Assembly: GCA_934777505.1 (NCBI GenBank)
Contig: CAKVNM010000004.1
Location: 83,541-147,540, forward strand
Direction: 5' to 3'
DNA: 64,000 nt
DNA from: an uncultured Clostridia bacterium
Lineage (GTDB): Bacteria > Bacillota > Clostridia > Christensenellales > UBA1242
Positions within the stretch are counted from its first letter, which is position 1. Every line of letters starts with the position of its first letter. Positions 43,806 to 51,792 of this stretch are shown here, one piece after another. The notes beneath the pieces are model-generated. The model was not told the DNA's origin, did no database searches, and saw only the letters and a program-made list of their open reading frames with translations. A program made the position numbers and the translations under genes.

Positions 43806-44331
43806 TTTTATAAATATAATCAAAATTGTCAGTAATTCCGCAGGTTTTAGCGTTTCCAACGGAATCACTGATAATTTTTTATTTGGTTAATATGGCGTCA
43901 AAAATGGTGTCAAAATGGTGTCAGGATTAATCCTGTATATAAAAAAGTTATAACAAGATTATAGTCTTTGATTACTTAAAATATTTTAGTTAAATTAAAA
44001 TTTTGATTTTGTGATTATTATTATATTTATATAACTAATTTATAGTTCATAGTTTAGCCAATTATCTGCTAAAAGAAGTTGTATTAATTTGTTAAAATAT
44101 ATTAATTGCCTATATTTTACGATTAAGAAAATAGTAAATTGTGAATATTGCTTTATTTTAGTTATTGTTTTATAACCAAATAATAAATTTAATTTGCTTT
44201 TGCTGTAAAGTTAAAAGTATTTTATAAAAAAAGAAAAATAAGATTTTCAATAAAATGATTGCAATTTAATCAGTCCTTATTAAGGGCTATTTTTGCATTT
44301 AGGAAATGTTTAAGCGATGTTTCCGTAAAGA
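43806..44331 (+). other. Gap beside tRNA-Glu with inverted repeat and possible integrase tail remnant
   Basis: An imperfect inverted repeat (TCAGTAATTCCG / CGGAATCACTGA) lies near 43825-43877, followed by T6. At 43887-43922 the minus strand reads DTILTPFLTPY then stop, built from TGACACC-type direct repeats; endings of this kind are known from tRNA-adjacent tyrosine integrases, so this may be a leftover att region. The remaining ~400 bp is AT-rich with no gene. Confidence 0.4.
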
Positions 44332-44394
44332 TTAGTAGCAATTAGCACTGATTAGTAAAACTTAGAAAGCATTAGAAATTGTTGGAATTATAAT
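44332..44394 (+). promoter_or_regulatory. TTAG x5 activator-type promoter of the tail-fibre-like operon
   Basis: TTAG occurs at 44332, 44342, 44352, 44362 and 44372, an exact 10-bp period, then 13 bp and TATAAT (44389-44394). There is no -35 consensus at the usual distance; the fourth and fifth TTAG occupy it. The same layout precedes the RHS gene. Confidence 0.75.
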
Positions 44395-44446
44395 CAAATT
44401 TGAAAGGAGGTAAAAAAAGTCGAAATTAAGATTTAAGGAGAAAATT

Positions 44447-45079
44447 ATGGACAGTGAATTTTTATTAAACTTAAAAGAAATTTCTATTGAATCGATTATT
44501 ATTGCAGGAATTGTTTTTGCTTTAACAATGTTAATCAAGTGGCCTATTAAAAAAGCAACTTCAAAACTACAAGAAAACAAGCGAAAAGCGGTTAACACGG
44601 TTATAGTGTTTATTCCAATTGTGCTGTCGTTTGCGTTAAGCGTTTTGTATTATGGCATATTTTTAAAACAATGGCTTTCAACCGAAATGCTAGACACAAT
44701 GACTAGTTCTTACTTTTTAGCGTTACTTGTGTATGCAATTTTTAGTAGGATTGTTGTGCTCATTAAGGGAGTTGGTGGTAAGACAGCAGACGAAAATTTT
44801 AGCAAAGAAACGATAAGTTATATCAAGCAAAATATCAAAACGATTTCTAAAACACTCAAAACTGATGAAACCAAACTTGCGAAGATTGTTTCGCAGATAG
44901 AAAATTTGGTCAGTATTAGAAACGAAATTTGCAATAATTCGCTAATTCAAGATATTGCTGGAACTGAAAAATTAGACAACGATTTGCTTTGTTTATCGGC
45001 TCAGCAAACTCAACTTACGGCTGATATTGAGAAAAATCAGTTGGAGTTACAAAACTTAAAACAATCATTAAAACAATAA
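44447..45079 (+). CDS. Membrane protein with C-terminal coiled coil (first gene of tail-fibre-like operon)
   Basis: 210 residues. Three membrane helices (IESIIIAGIVFALTMLIKW; AVNTVIVFIPIVLSFALSVL; FLALLVYAIFSRIVVLIKG) and then a ~90-residue helical/coiled-coil tail (ISYIKQNIKTISKTLKTDET; QQTQLTADIEKNQLELQNLK). The layout resembles phage holins or membrane-anchored assembly factors, but no family is certain. AAGGAG ribosome binding site; an extra AAAGGAGG at 44403-44410 has no start codon near it. Ten bp separate it from the next gene. Confidence 0.7.
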   Translation: MDSEFLLNLKEISIESIIIAGIVFALTMLIKWPIKKATSKLQENKRKAVNTVIVFIPIVLSFALSVLYYGIFLKQWLSTEMLDTMTSSYFLALLVYAIFSRIVVLIKGVGGKTADENFSKETISYIKQNIKTISKTLKTDETKLAKIVSQIENLVSIRNEICNNSLIQDIAGTEKLDNDLLCLSAQQTQLTADIEKNQLELQNLKQSLKQ

Positions 45080-45089
45080 GGAGAAAATT

Positions 45090-46124
45090 ATGGAAAAATG
45101 GGAAACAATTAGTAGTCAATATCCTATTGACGAAACAGAAATTTCAATCAAACAAAGTTATGTTAACAGAAAGCGTAACGAAACAAACAAAACAAGAAAA
45201 ATCATCACAATCAAAAATCAAACAGCAAATGTTCTTGATGTGGATATGGTCGAACCACCGCTCGAACAAGGGGAAATTGCAGGTGACGCCGTAACAGCGG
45301 AGATTATGCAAAATTTTGCCAAAGGTATTTCTCAGGCAATGAGTAACTGTAAAAAATCTTACAACATTTCAAAAGAAGCTTATAGTGGGGCATATTCTGC
45401 ATTCCAAACAGCCCAAACAGCACTTGCAAACAGCAATCACGCTGAAACTACCAGTGCTAACGCTTTAAGCGTTGCAAGCGATGCAAAAGCAGTTGCAGAC
45501 AATGCTCTTGTTCAAGTTATCGAAAACAAAGGTTCAGTTGTGTACGAAAACAACTCTCCGGTTGATATTTTTTATGCTGACAAAAAACTTAACAAACTAG
45601 CTTGCCAAGAACTAAAAGAATTGAACTTTGATACCGCTACAACTGTCAAAATTGGCTCTTTTGCTGTGAATAACACAAGTATTGTTGTTGATGTAACATC
45701 TATTACTTCAAGCGTTGCAACGGGCAGACTCGTTATTGCTTGTGCAAATGGATTGATTACACAATCTGCTGTGTTTGGAGATGAGTCAAACAGTTTGACT
45801 CCACTATTCCGCATCAAAGCTTCATCGCAAGGAGATAATCTTGTAGATGTGTATTTCTTAGCACCAGCAATGAGTAGAGTGTTGTTTGAAGTTAAGTGTG
45901 CTAACCTAGTTACATTAACTAATAGTTTTCAAGTGCTAGACGCTTTGCCAGACAACGCAAGCATTACTCCAATTAATATGTTTGACCAAAGGTTAACAGA
46001 GTTAAAAAATTCTATTATCACTCTTACTTCACAAGTTCAAACACTTACAACAGAAATTCAAAACATGAAGACAGGTGTGAGCATATTTGAATGCCTTAAA
46101 GCAAACACTATCGACTTGGTTTAG
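45090..46124 (+). CDS. Phage tail-fibre-like structural protein
   Basis: 344 residues. N-terminal strands with VEPPLEQGEIAGDAVTAEIM, similar in layout to the tail-fibre connector phrase (PxxxGTPLxAxxLN). An Ala/Ser/Asn-rich coiled coil follows (ALANSNHAETTSANALSVAS, DAKAVADNAL), as in fibre shafts, then a beta-rich domain and a C-terminal helical trimerisation-like segment (RLTELKNSIITLTSQVQTLT). Probably a trimeric fibre protein. No signal peptide. AAGGAG ribosome binding site. No phage capsid, sheath or terminase genes lie nearby. Confidence 0.6.
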   Translation: MEKWETISSQYPIDETEISIKQSYVNRKRNETNKTRKIITIKNQTANVLDVDMVEPPLEQGEIAGDAVTAEIMQNFAKGISQAMSNCKKSYNISKEAYSGAYSAFQTAQTALANSNHAETTSANALSVASDAKAVADNALVQVIENKGSVVYENNSPVDIFYADKKLNKLACQELKELNFDTATTVKIGSFAVNNTSIVVDVTSITSSVATGRLVIACANGLITQSAVFGDESNSLTPLFRIKASSQGDNLVDVYFLAPAMSRVLFEVKCANLVTLTNSFQVLDALPDNASITPINMFDQRLTELKNSIITLTSQVQTLTTEIQNMKTGVSIFECLKANTIDLV

Positions 46125-46133
46125 GTGGTGTGT

Positions 46134-46667
46134 ATGGCGGTAATATTTGATAATAAGTATCACAAGATTGTAAAAAATACTGTAAACTATACAACTCATG
46201 CAACCGAAATAGAAATGAAAGTCTATGCAAACAAAGAAAGTCGAGAAAGAGAAAAACTTTGTCAATCCAAAGCACAACAATTTGCAAAGAGCGCTCAGCA
46301 GTTTCTTGTTGACAATATGAACAACCTGATTGCAGAAACAAATAACATTCAGCCAATTATTACGATTGGCGACTCCGAGCAATTTTTTGCTATGCATCCA
46401 GAAATAAAACAAAAAGCGGACATGGTCGAAAAAATCCAACAAGAAGGCTTGTTTTTGATTGATAATGTTTTAAAAAGAGATATTGTCAAGTCTAATCTAA
46501 TGTTCCTGTCAAAATGGGAAGAACTAGGGTTAACCGATGATATTTGCAGAAAAATTGATGTGCTTGGAACTAGGACTATCACAGTTGATGAGATTGCACC
46601 AAACGATTTAACTAGCCTTTATAGTTTAATAAAAAAACAAATCGTGTCGGCAGTCATAGACTGCTAA
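46134..46667 (+). CDS. Uncharacterised operon protein
   Basis: 177 residues from the ATG at 46134; AGGTGG lies about 6 bp upstream, overlapping the previous stop codon, so translation is probably coupled (a GTG at 46125 is the alternative). Mixed alpha/beta start (MAVIFDNKYHKIVKNTVNYT) followed by a long helical region; no motif recognised. By position it could be an assembly or chaperone protein for the fibre-like neighbours. Confidence 0.65.
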   Translation: MAVIFDNKYHKIVKNTVNYTTHATEIEMKVYANKESREREKLCQSKAQQFAKSAQQFLVDNMNNLIAETNNIQPIITIGDSEQFFAMHPEIKQKADMVEKIQQEGLFLIDNVLKRDIVKSNLMFLSKWEELGLTDDICRKIDVLGTRTITVDEIAPNDLTSLYSLIKKQIVSAVIDC

Positions 46668-46678
46668 GGAGGGAATAA

Positions 46679-47803
46679 ATGGGAACATTGAAAATTAAAG
46701 GCGTAAATATTTTAGATTATTCTCCATGTGTGTCAATTAATGATATTGGACTTGAACACGAAATGGGACAAAAAATCCATGGAATTTCTGCGGAAATTGA
46801 CGGACGCTCACAGAAAATTGTTAAAGGCTGGAATCTTGGTAATGCGGACGGATATTCTACTAATTCCAGCTATGACGCTTGTTGTGGCAAAGTAAAAGTC
46901 AATGGGCAAGTTGCTCCTGTGATGATTGATGGCACAAGACCTATAAACAATGGGGTCAGGGCACAAGTGACTGGAACTGGCTTAACTCACTATCTAAACA
47001 ATGTTAACGGTATGCTATATTTGGCAGATAATGCTAACACCGCAAGCGGAACTTTTGTTGTAAGTTCAAAAGCACCAAACAAAGATTGTGTAGTAAACAT
47101 GGTTTGTTGGGGTTCTGGCGGAAAAGGTGGTACTGGTGCGCATTGGTTTATGAGCAGTAACAATGGTGGAATCGGCGGAGCAGGCGGTGGAAAAGTTTTC
47201 TTTACTGCTTGCATAAAAAATGGCGATTATCTTCGATTGGTTACGGAAAGCGACACTGTAAAAACTGGTAGAGTGAGCGAAAGTAATGACACAACTTTTG
47301 CTTCTCCAAACTTATATGTCTATAACTCCGTTGGAGAGATTTTGATAACCTGCGAAGGCGGTAGGTCGGGTACTGCTAACAATCAAAGGTCTTCGACCGA
47401 TGACTATTTGGGCGGTGGAATCGTTATTGTTGCAAAAGGTGCAAATTGCCCTATTATTGTGCGAAAAAAAGTTAATGGTGCTAATAAAATTCAAAATGGT
47501 CTAACAGGAAGAATTAGTGTTTTTCAAGATGCCAATTCGCCATGTTTGGGTAACCTAGAAAACATCCAAGGTTCGCTTGTTTTGAGCGGTTCTGGTGGAA
47601 AAGGTCCAGACACTTCGTTCAACTTGGCACATGGTAGTGGTGGAGCAGGTGGCTATGGTACTGGCGGAAATGCTGGCGATACTGGTGTAGGAAGCCAAGG
47701 CTCTGCTGGCACGAACGGTGCAGGCGGTGGCGGAGCTGGAACACCTAGCGGTGGCGCAAGTGGTGGAGAAGGTGGTCTCCCAGGCTTTATAATATTTTAT
47801 TAA
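46679..47803 (+). CDS. Glycine-rich tail-fibre/adhesin-like protein
   Basis: 374 residues. A unique N-terminal region (MGTLKIKGVNILDYSPCVSI), a central section with GGKGGTG and GGIGGAGGGK, beta-rich sequence, and a C-terminal ~70 residues dominated by Gly (GGAGGYGTGGNAGDTGVGSQ ... GGGGAGTPSGG) ending LPGFIIFY. Gly-rich tips of this kind (polyglycine-II sandwiches) are known from receptor-binding phage fibres such as phage S16 gp38. Predicted tip or adhesin of the fibre-like structure. AAGGAGGG binding site; a terminator ends the operon. Confidence 0.65.
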   Translation: MGTLKIKGVNILDYSPCVSINDIGLEHEMGQKIHGISAEIDGRSQKIVKGWNLGNADGYSTNSSYDACCGKVKVNGQVAPVMIDGTRPINNGVRAQVTGTGLTHYLNNVNGMLYLADNANTASGTFVVSSKAPNKDCVVNMVCWGSGGKGGTGAHWFMSSNNGGIGGAGGGKVFFTACIKNGDYLRLVTESDTVKTGRVSESNDTTFASPNLYVYNSVGEILITCEGGRSGTANNQRSSTDDYLGGGIVIVAKGANCPIIVRKKVNGANKIQNGLTGRISVFQDANSPCLGNLENIQGSLVLSGSGGKGPDTSFNLAHGSGGAGGYGTGGNAGDTGVGSQGSAGTNGAGGGGAGTPSGGASGGEGGLPGFIIFY

Positions 47804-47807
47804 AACA

Positions 47808-47836
47808 AAAAAACTGAGTATTTTACTCAGTTTTTT
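47808..47836 (+). terminator. Terminator of the tail-fibre-like operon
   Basis: AAACTGAGTA/TACTCAGTTT hairpin with T6. Confidence 0.88.
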
Positions 47837-47846
47837 GTTGAAAATA

Positions 47847-48014
47847 TCATTTTTTCTTTCTGTGAAACCACTTGAATTCTTCAAAATTATTAATTCTTGT
47901 TTTAAAAGATTCAAAATGGCAAACTTTCATGATAGTCTCATACATTTTTTTGGAAAGATGAAAGTTAATTTGAGCGTTTTTAAGGCAATGCAAGATAAAA
48001 GTGTTCAAGAACCT
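47847..48014 (-). pseudogene. 3' remnant of a third RHS-linked small membrane/PH-like gene
   Basis: Minus-strand frame reads INFHLSKKMYETIMKVCHFE, SFKTRINNFEEFKWFHRKKK, then TGA. It aligns with KINLSPTKKLYNAIMDVCPY, ESFKRIFNELESFRWYHRKKK of the intact gene at 51301. A TAA (48015-48017) interrupts the frame upstream and the membrane half is missing. Confidence 0.75.
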
Positions 48015-48253
48015 TTAAAAAGCGGAATGTCTTGGCTAAAAATGTGGCTTACCTTTGGGTAAGAACGATATAATTATGATGAAAACTTTTTGAGAGTATC
48101 AAATTATGTTAAGGAAAATACAATTTTAGAAAAATAGTAAAAATGTAATTTTATTTACTATTTCATGTAAAATAAATATATTTTTAATAAAATCACATAA
48201 AAATTTAATGTTTTTATACGGTTTTTTACTTTAAAAAAGTTTTTTTAACCATA

Positions 48254-48282
48254 TTGACTTGTGGCGATATTTTTTATATAAT
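48254..48282 (+). promoter_or_regulatory. Promoter of the lipoprotein gene
   Basis: TTGACT (48254-48259), 17 bp, TATAAT (48277-48282). Confidence 0.75.
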
Positions 48283-48334
48283 AAAACAAGTAAAATACCA
48301 AAATTAAAACATTTTAAAAATCAAGGGGTGGAAT

Positions 48335-49180
48335 ATGAAAAAAAGATTAAAAAAAACTGCAAAAGTCGCTCTCGGTTTGGGAACGATGGGTTTGACAATT
48401 CTTGGACTTACTGGTTGTAATAATAAATTATATCAAGCACAAGATAATCTTAATAGAGTAGTGCTTGATACATTAAACGCTGATGAGAACTCAAAATATG
48501 ATATTTGTGGAGAATTTTCTTCTTATTCTTTTTTAGGTTCAGATGTTGAAAAGCAAGACGATTCAAAATACCATGTCGGCATAAACGGAATTAGTTATTC
48601 ACAAAAGTCAAATAGACAAGCACTTACAACACTCAACTATGTTGTAGATGATAGTTATTTTTCAGAAGTTGGAAACTCAGACCACGAGTTAGTTAATGCA
48701 CTTGCTGAAATTGTAAAAAATGAAGAATCAAGTACTATCGCTGTTAATAAAGTCAATGATATAAACGCTTTGAATAACACACTTTTAAATTGCATTGAAT
48801 ATGATAAGTCTTTTAACAAAAATTTCCTTTACGGTGTTAAAGATTTTGAAATTGGTGATGACTCTGCATCGTTTAATGCCGAAAGTGTAGCACAATATAG
48901 TTATCTAGTTATGGTATCAGGTGGAAATGGTATATTCGTTCCTGTGACACATTACAGTGAAAAATATATAAATCAAAAAATAGCAGTAAAACTTTCTAAG
49001 GAAGAGGCAGAAACTGCTAAGCAAGATGAGTCATATATTTTTGATAAATTCATTGAGTGTGTAAAATCCAATCAAAAAGATAATTACTCTGTGACACTTG
49101 AATCTTGTGATGATTATAAAAAATTGACTGCATTTAATTTTGATTATGAAAACTGTATAGAAAATAGCCTTGAAAAATAA
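48335..49180 (+). CDS. Uncharacterised lipoprotein
   Basis: 281 residues. Basic N-terminus (MKKRLKKTAKV), hydrophobic core and lipobox LTGC with Cys at about residue 28. The mature part is soluble, mixed alpha/beta and acidic, with no known domain; candidate disulfide or metal Cys are few. AAGGGGTGG binding site. It lies between the fibre-like operon and the RHS locus, so it may be a surface receptor or a shield lipoprotein of that system; this is inference from position. Confidence 0.72.
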   Translation: MKKRLKKTAKVALGLGTMGLTILGLTGCNNKLYQAQDNLNRVVLDTLNADENSKYDICGEFSSYSFLGSDVEKQDDSKYHVGINGISYSQKSNRQALTTLNYVVDDSYFSEVGNSDHELVNALAEIVKNEESSTIAVNKVNDINALNNTLLNCIEYDKSFNKNFLYGVKDFEIGDDSASFNAESVAQYSYLVMVSGGNGIFVPVTHYSEKYINQKIAVKLSKEEAETAKQDESYIFDKFIECVKSNQKDNYSVTLESCDDYKKLTAFNFDYENCIENSLEK

Positions 49181-49199
49181 TTGTTAAAATTGGCAAAAT

Positions 49200-49300
49200 A
49201 TGAAAAATAAACCGATAGTTACTGTGCGTTAGTTTGTTTGTCAGTACTTGGCGCAATGGCAACGCTAACTGGTTGCGGAGCAAAAACAGATAGAGTTTAA
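49200..49300 (+). pseudogene. Decayed lipoprotein signal peptide
   Basis: ATG at 49200 (MKNKPIVTV), then after a frame break LGAMATLTGCGAKTDRV and a stop at 49298. LTGC is the same lipobox as in the gene just upstream, so this is probably a broken tandem copy. Confidence 0.55.
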
Positions 49301-49421
49301 ACATTACCAAAGTTTGATTGATTTCCGGTGTTGTTTTTGAAGACCCTGAGTTAAAGATAGAAGATTTATACTTATACACGCTGATGTTGAAAAAATAAAA
49401 ATTTGTTGAGTATCTTTGTAC

Positions 49422-49466
49422 GCTAACGTAGCCCAGTAGGTAGAGTACTTGCTTGGTAAGGCGTTT
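49422..49466 (+). pseudogene. tRNA-Thr-like fragment 1
   Basis: GCTAACG-TA-GCCC-AGTAGGTA-GAGT, then CTTGC-TTGGTAA: acceptor, D-arm and anticodon loop (GGT) resemble tRNA-Thr, but the 3' part is absent and the anticodon stem is broken. Confidence 0.35.
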
Positions 49467-49527
49467 TGCTCCCAAAACAACATTTTCATAGAATCCCAAT
49501 CAATGGAGCTAAAAACCACGTTGATGT

Positions 49528-49586
49528 GGTTAGAGATAAAGCACTGCCTTGGTAAGCAAGACGTTTGGCAGTTCGAGTATTTTTCG
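49528..49586 (+). pseudogene. tRNA-Thr-like fragment 2
   Basis: CTGCC-TTGGTAA-GCAAG (anticodon loop again with GGT) followed by a TΨC-like GGCAGTTCGAGTA. The 5' half is degraded. A second copy of the same kind of remnant within 110 bp. Confidence 0.35.
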
Positions 49587-49710
49587 ACAAAGTTCGACAT
49601 TATAACAAACTGTAATAAAATATAATAAATATTTTAATAATTGCAACAAAGTGTAATAAAAATTAAATATTGTAAAATATTATTATTTGTTTACAAAAAT
49701 ATGTTAAAAT

Positions 49711-49743
49711 AAAAAACAGGAGAGTTAATCTCCTGTTTTTTTA
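49711..49743 (-). terminator. Terminator of the orphan RHS cassette
   Basis: ACAGGAGA-GTTAA-TCTCCTGT hairpin with flanking A/T tracts; the stop codon of the small gene lies in the loop. Near-identical to 51287-51319. Confidence 0.85.
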
Positions 49744-50207
49744 TTCTTTTTCTTTCTGTGATAACACTTAAATGCTTCTAACTCATTAATAATATGTTTA
49801 AAAGATTCGTAAGGGCATACATCCATGATTGCGTTATAAAATTTTTTGGTGGGTGAAATCTCAATCTTATTTGTTGTAGTGTTAAAAGATACAAGTATTG
49901 TACCTATAATTACACATTTCTCATCAATATTAATTATATCTTCCCATTTGATATTGACCAATTCTTTATTAAATCTTTTTAATGTAATGTCTTCTGTTGT
50001 AAATATAATTTTAGCAAGAACCTTTGGGTGGAACAGAATGGTTAATATAAATATTATATCTAAAATAGTTCCAACCATTATATAGTAGAGAGAAGCTTCA
50101 TTATTGAAAGGTATACCAATAATCATTATTCCTATTGAAACTGCGAAATAAATTGGCCAAACAATTAAGTTTTCCACTCCACATAGCCAAAATTCATATC
50201 TTTTCAA
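49725..50207 (-). CDS. Candidate RHS immunity protein 2: membrane hairpin plus PH-like domain
   Basis: 160 residues. Two to three N-terminal membrane helices (IVWPIYFAVSIGIMIIGI; YYIMVGTILDIIFILTILF) and a C-terminal beta-rich domain with LAKIIFTTEDITLKRF, WEDIINIDEKCVIIG, a helix VCPYESFKHIINELEAF and a basic end. It is paralogous to the 51301 product: the C-terminal half is strongly conserved, the membrane half diverged. It sits 14 bp after an RHS tip fragment on the same strand, which is where immunity genes lie in polymorphic-toxin loci; the role is therefore proposed, not shown. Confidence 0.72.
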   Translation of the reverse strand: MKRYEFWLCGVENLIVWPIYFAVSIGIMIIGIPFNNEASLYYIMVGTILDIIFILTILFHPKVLAKIIFTTEDITLKRFNKELVNIKWEDIINIDEKCVIIGTILVSFNTTTNKIEISPTKKFYNAIMDVCPYESFKHIINELEAFKCYHRKKKNKKTGD

Positions 50208-50221
50208 TATAAACTCCCATA

Positions 50222-51085
50222 TTAAGCATATCTAATTCTAGACCTAATCTTTCGAGTTAATCCATTTAACAGGCTTTTTGCACCATCAAATAGGAAAGAG
50301 AATACAAATTCTGTGTTTACTGCTAACGCAGAAAATTCTCCCCTAAAACCAGGTATATTTAGTCCTGAAATAATATTTCCATATTTAAATGACCAGCCTG
50401 CTAATAAACCTGAAAGTACACTTTCTGCTGCTAAATTGAGCAGATATTCTTTTGATAAAATATTTTCACCATTCATATGGTCTGTTAGTGCAGTGCCTAC
50501 AAAGTTACCAGCCATACCACCGATTCCTGCAAGGATTCCAAATCCCAGTACTGACCCTAAGAAAGCACCAAGTCCAGCGATTGTACCAGAGATAAGTCCG
50601 CCTACATAGCCAGCCCAATAAGAACCGCCACTAAGCTTACTTTGAATTCCACCTAGAAAACTACTTACACCGGCACTGATGAACATTGAGCCAAGGTTAC
50701 TTAATGTTCCTGTTGAAAAGGCAGTTATTGCCAATCCAATAGCAACTAGTACACCACTGATGACTGTGCCAAGGATTACATCCCAGCTATTTTCAAAAAA
50801 TGATTTAACTCCATTCCAAAAATCGCTCCACCAACCATACCCATTTGAATCGACTAACATCACTGGGTTGTTGTTACAGTACATATATAGATTGAGTCCA
50901 TTAGACAAGTCTTTGCTTTGAGACAGAATAGAAATGTCATCGGCGTTGATAAACCTGCCAAGTTGTGGGTCGTAATATCTACTGTTTAGGTAGTACAAAC
51001 CTGTTTCGAAATCGAAATAGTATGAACGATACCTAAAAGGATTTTTGAACGCAACAAATCTGTTTATGTTGCTAATATCATTATA
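50222..51085 (-). pseudogene. Orphan RHS core and C-terminal tip (silent cassette)
   Basis: The reading frame starts inside RHS sequence (NDISNINRFVAFKNPFRYRS) with no start codon or ribosome binding site; a TTG at 50998 could be used but is just the Leu of GLYYLNSRYYDPQ. From 51085 leftward it matches the full gene's 3' end (52653-51793) almost base for base, apart from a central stretch coding for the hydrophobic region. It is a classical displaced tip that could replace the expressed one by recombination. Confidence 0.85.
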
Positions 51086-51286
51086 TAATGCAGAGCAGAG
51101 TTTTACAAATAAAATTAAGTTTGATTAATTATTTTACAAAAACTTTAATGGATTTATTTTTGTAAAAAATTTTGCAAAACATTGATAAATTATATTTCGA
51201 CATAATTCGACAAAATAAGACAAAACACGATAGTTAAATAATAATTTTGTAAATTAATATAATATTTTACAAAAATATAGTGAAAT

Positions 51287-51319
51287 AAAAAACAGGAGAG
51301 TTAATCTCCTGTTTTTTTA
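51287..51319 (-). terminator. Terminator of the RHS operon
   Basis: ACAGGAGA-GTTAA-TCTCCTGT hairpin; the stop codon of the small gene lies in the loop. Confidence 0.85.
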
Positions 51320-51777
51320 TTCTTTTTCTTTCTATGATACCACCTGAATGATTCTAACTCATTAAAGATGCGTTTAAAAGATTCGTACGGACATACATCC
51401 ATGATTGCATTGTATAATTTTTTTGTTGGTGACAGATTAATCTTAGAATTAGTTGACTTAATAAAAGGTATTTTACTGCCTATTGTAACACATTTTTCAT
51501 CTATTTCAATTACATCGTCCCAATCAATACTCACTAATATTTTATTAAATCTTTTTAATGTTATACTATCAGGTGTTAAGATAATTTTAGCAAGCATTCT
51601 AGGATAAGAAAATATCATTATAATCAAAATGGCTATAAAGGATATTCCTATAAAAACAAGATTGAGATAAAAAGTCGGGATGATACCACAAATTATGATT
51701 ATAAGACAACCTAGAAAATAAGTTGGAAGGAGAAGGATAAGGTCTACACCATAAGCCCAAAATTCATATCTCTTCAA
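51301..51777 (-). CDS. Candidate RHS immunity protein 1: membrane hairpin plus PH-like domain
   Basis: 158 residues. Starts MKRYEFWAYGVDLILLLPTY, two to three membrane segments (GCLIIIICGIIPTFYLNLVF; ISFIAILIIMIFSY), then the conserved cytosolic beta domain (MLAKIILTPDSITLKRFNKI; DWDDVIEIDEKCVTIG; LSPTKKLYNAIMDVCPYESF). The domain layout resembles bacterial PH (YdbT-like) membrane proteins. It follows the RHS stop by 15 bp and shares its terminator, so the two are co-transcribed. Proposed to neutralise the RHS tip in the membrane. Confidence 0.75.
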   Translation of the reverse strand: MKRYEFWAYGVDLILLLPTYFLGCLIIIICGIIPTFYLNLVFIGISFIAILIIMIFSYPRMLAKIILTPDSITLKRFNKILVSIDWDDVIEIDEKCVTIGSKIPFIKSTNSKINLSPTKKLYNAIMDVCPYESFKRIFNELESFRWYHRKKKNKKTGD

Positions 51778-51792
51778 TTCTTAACTCCTATA

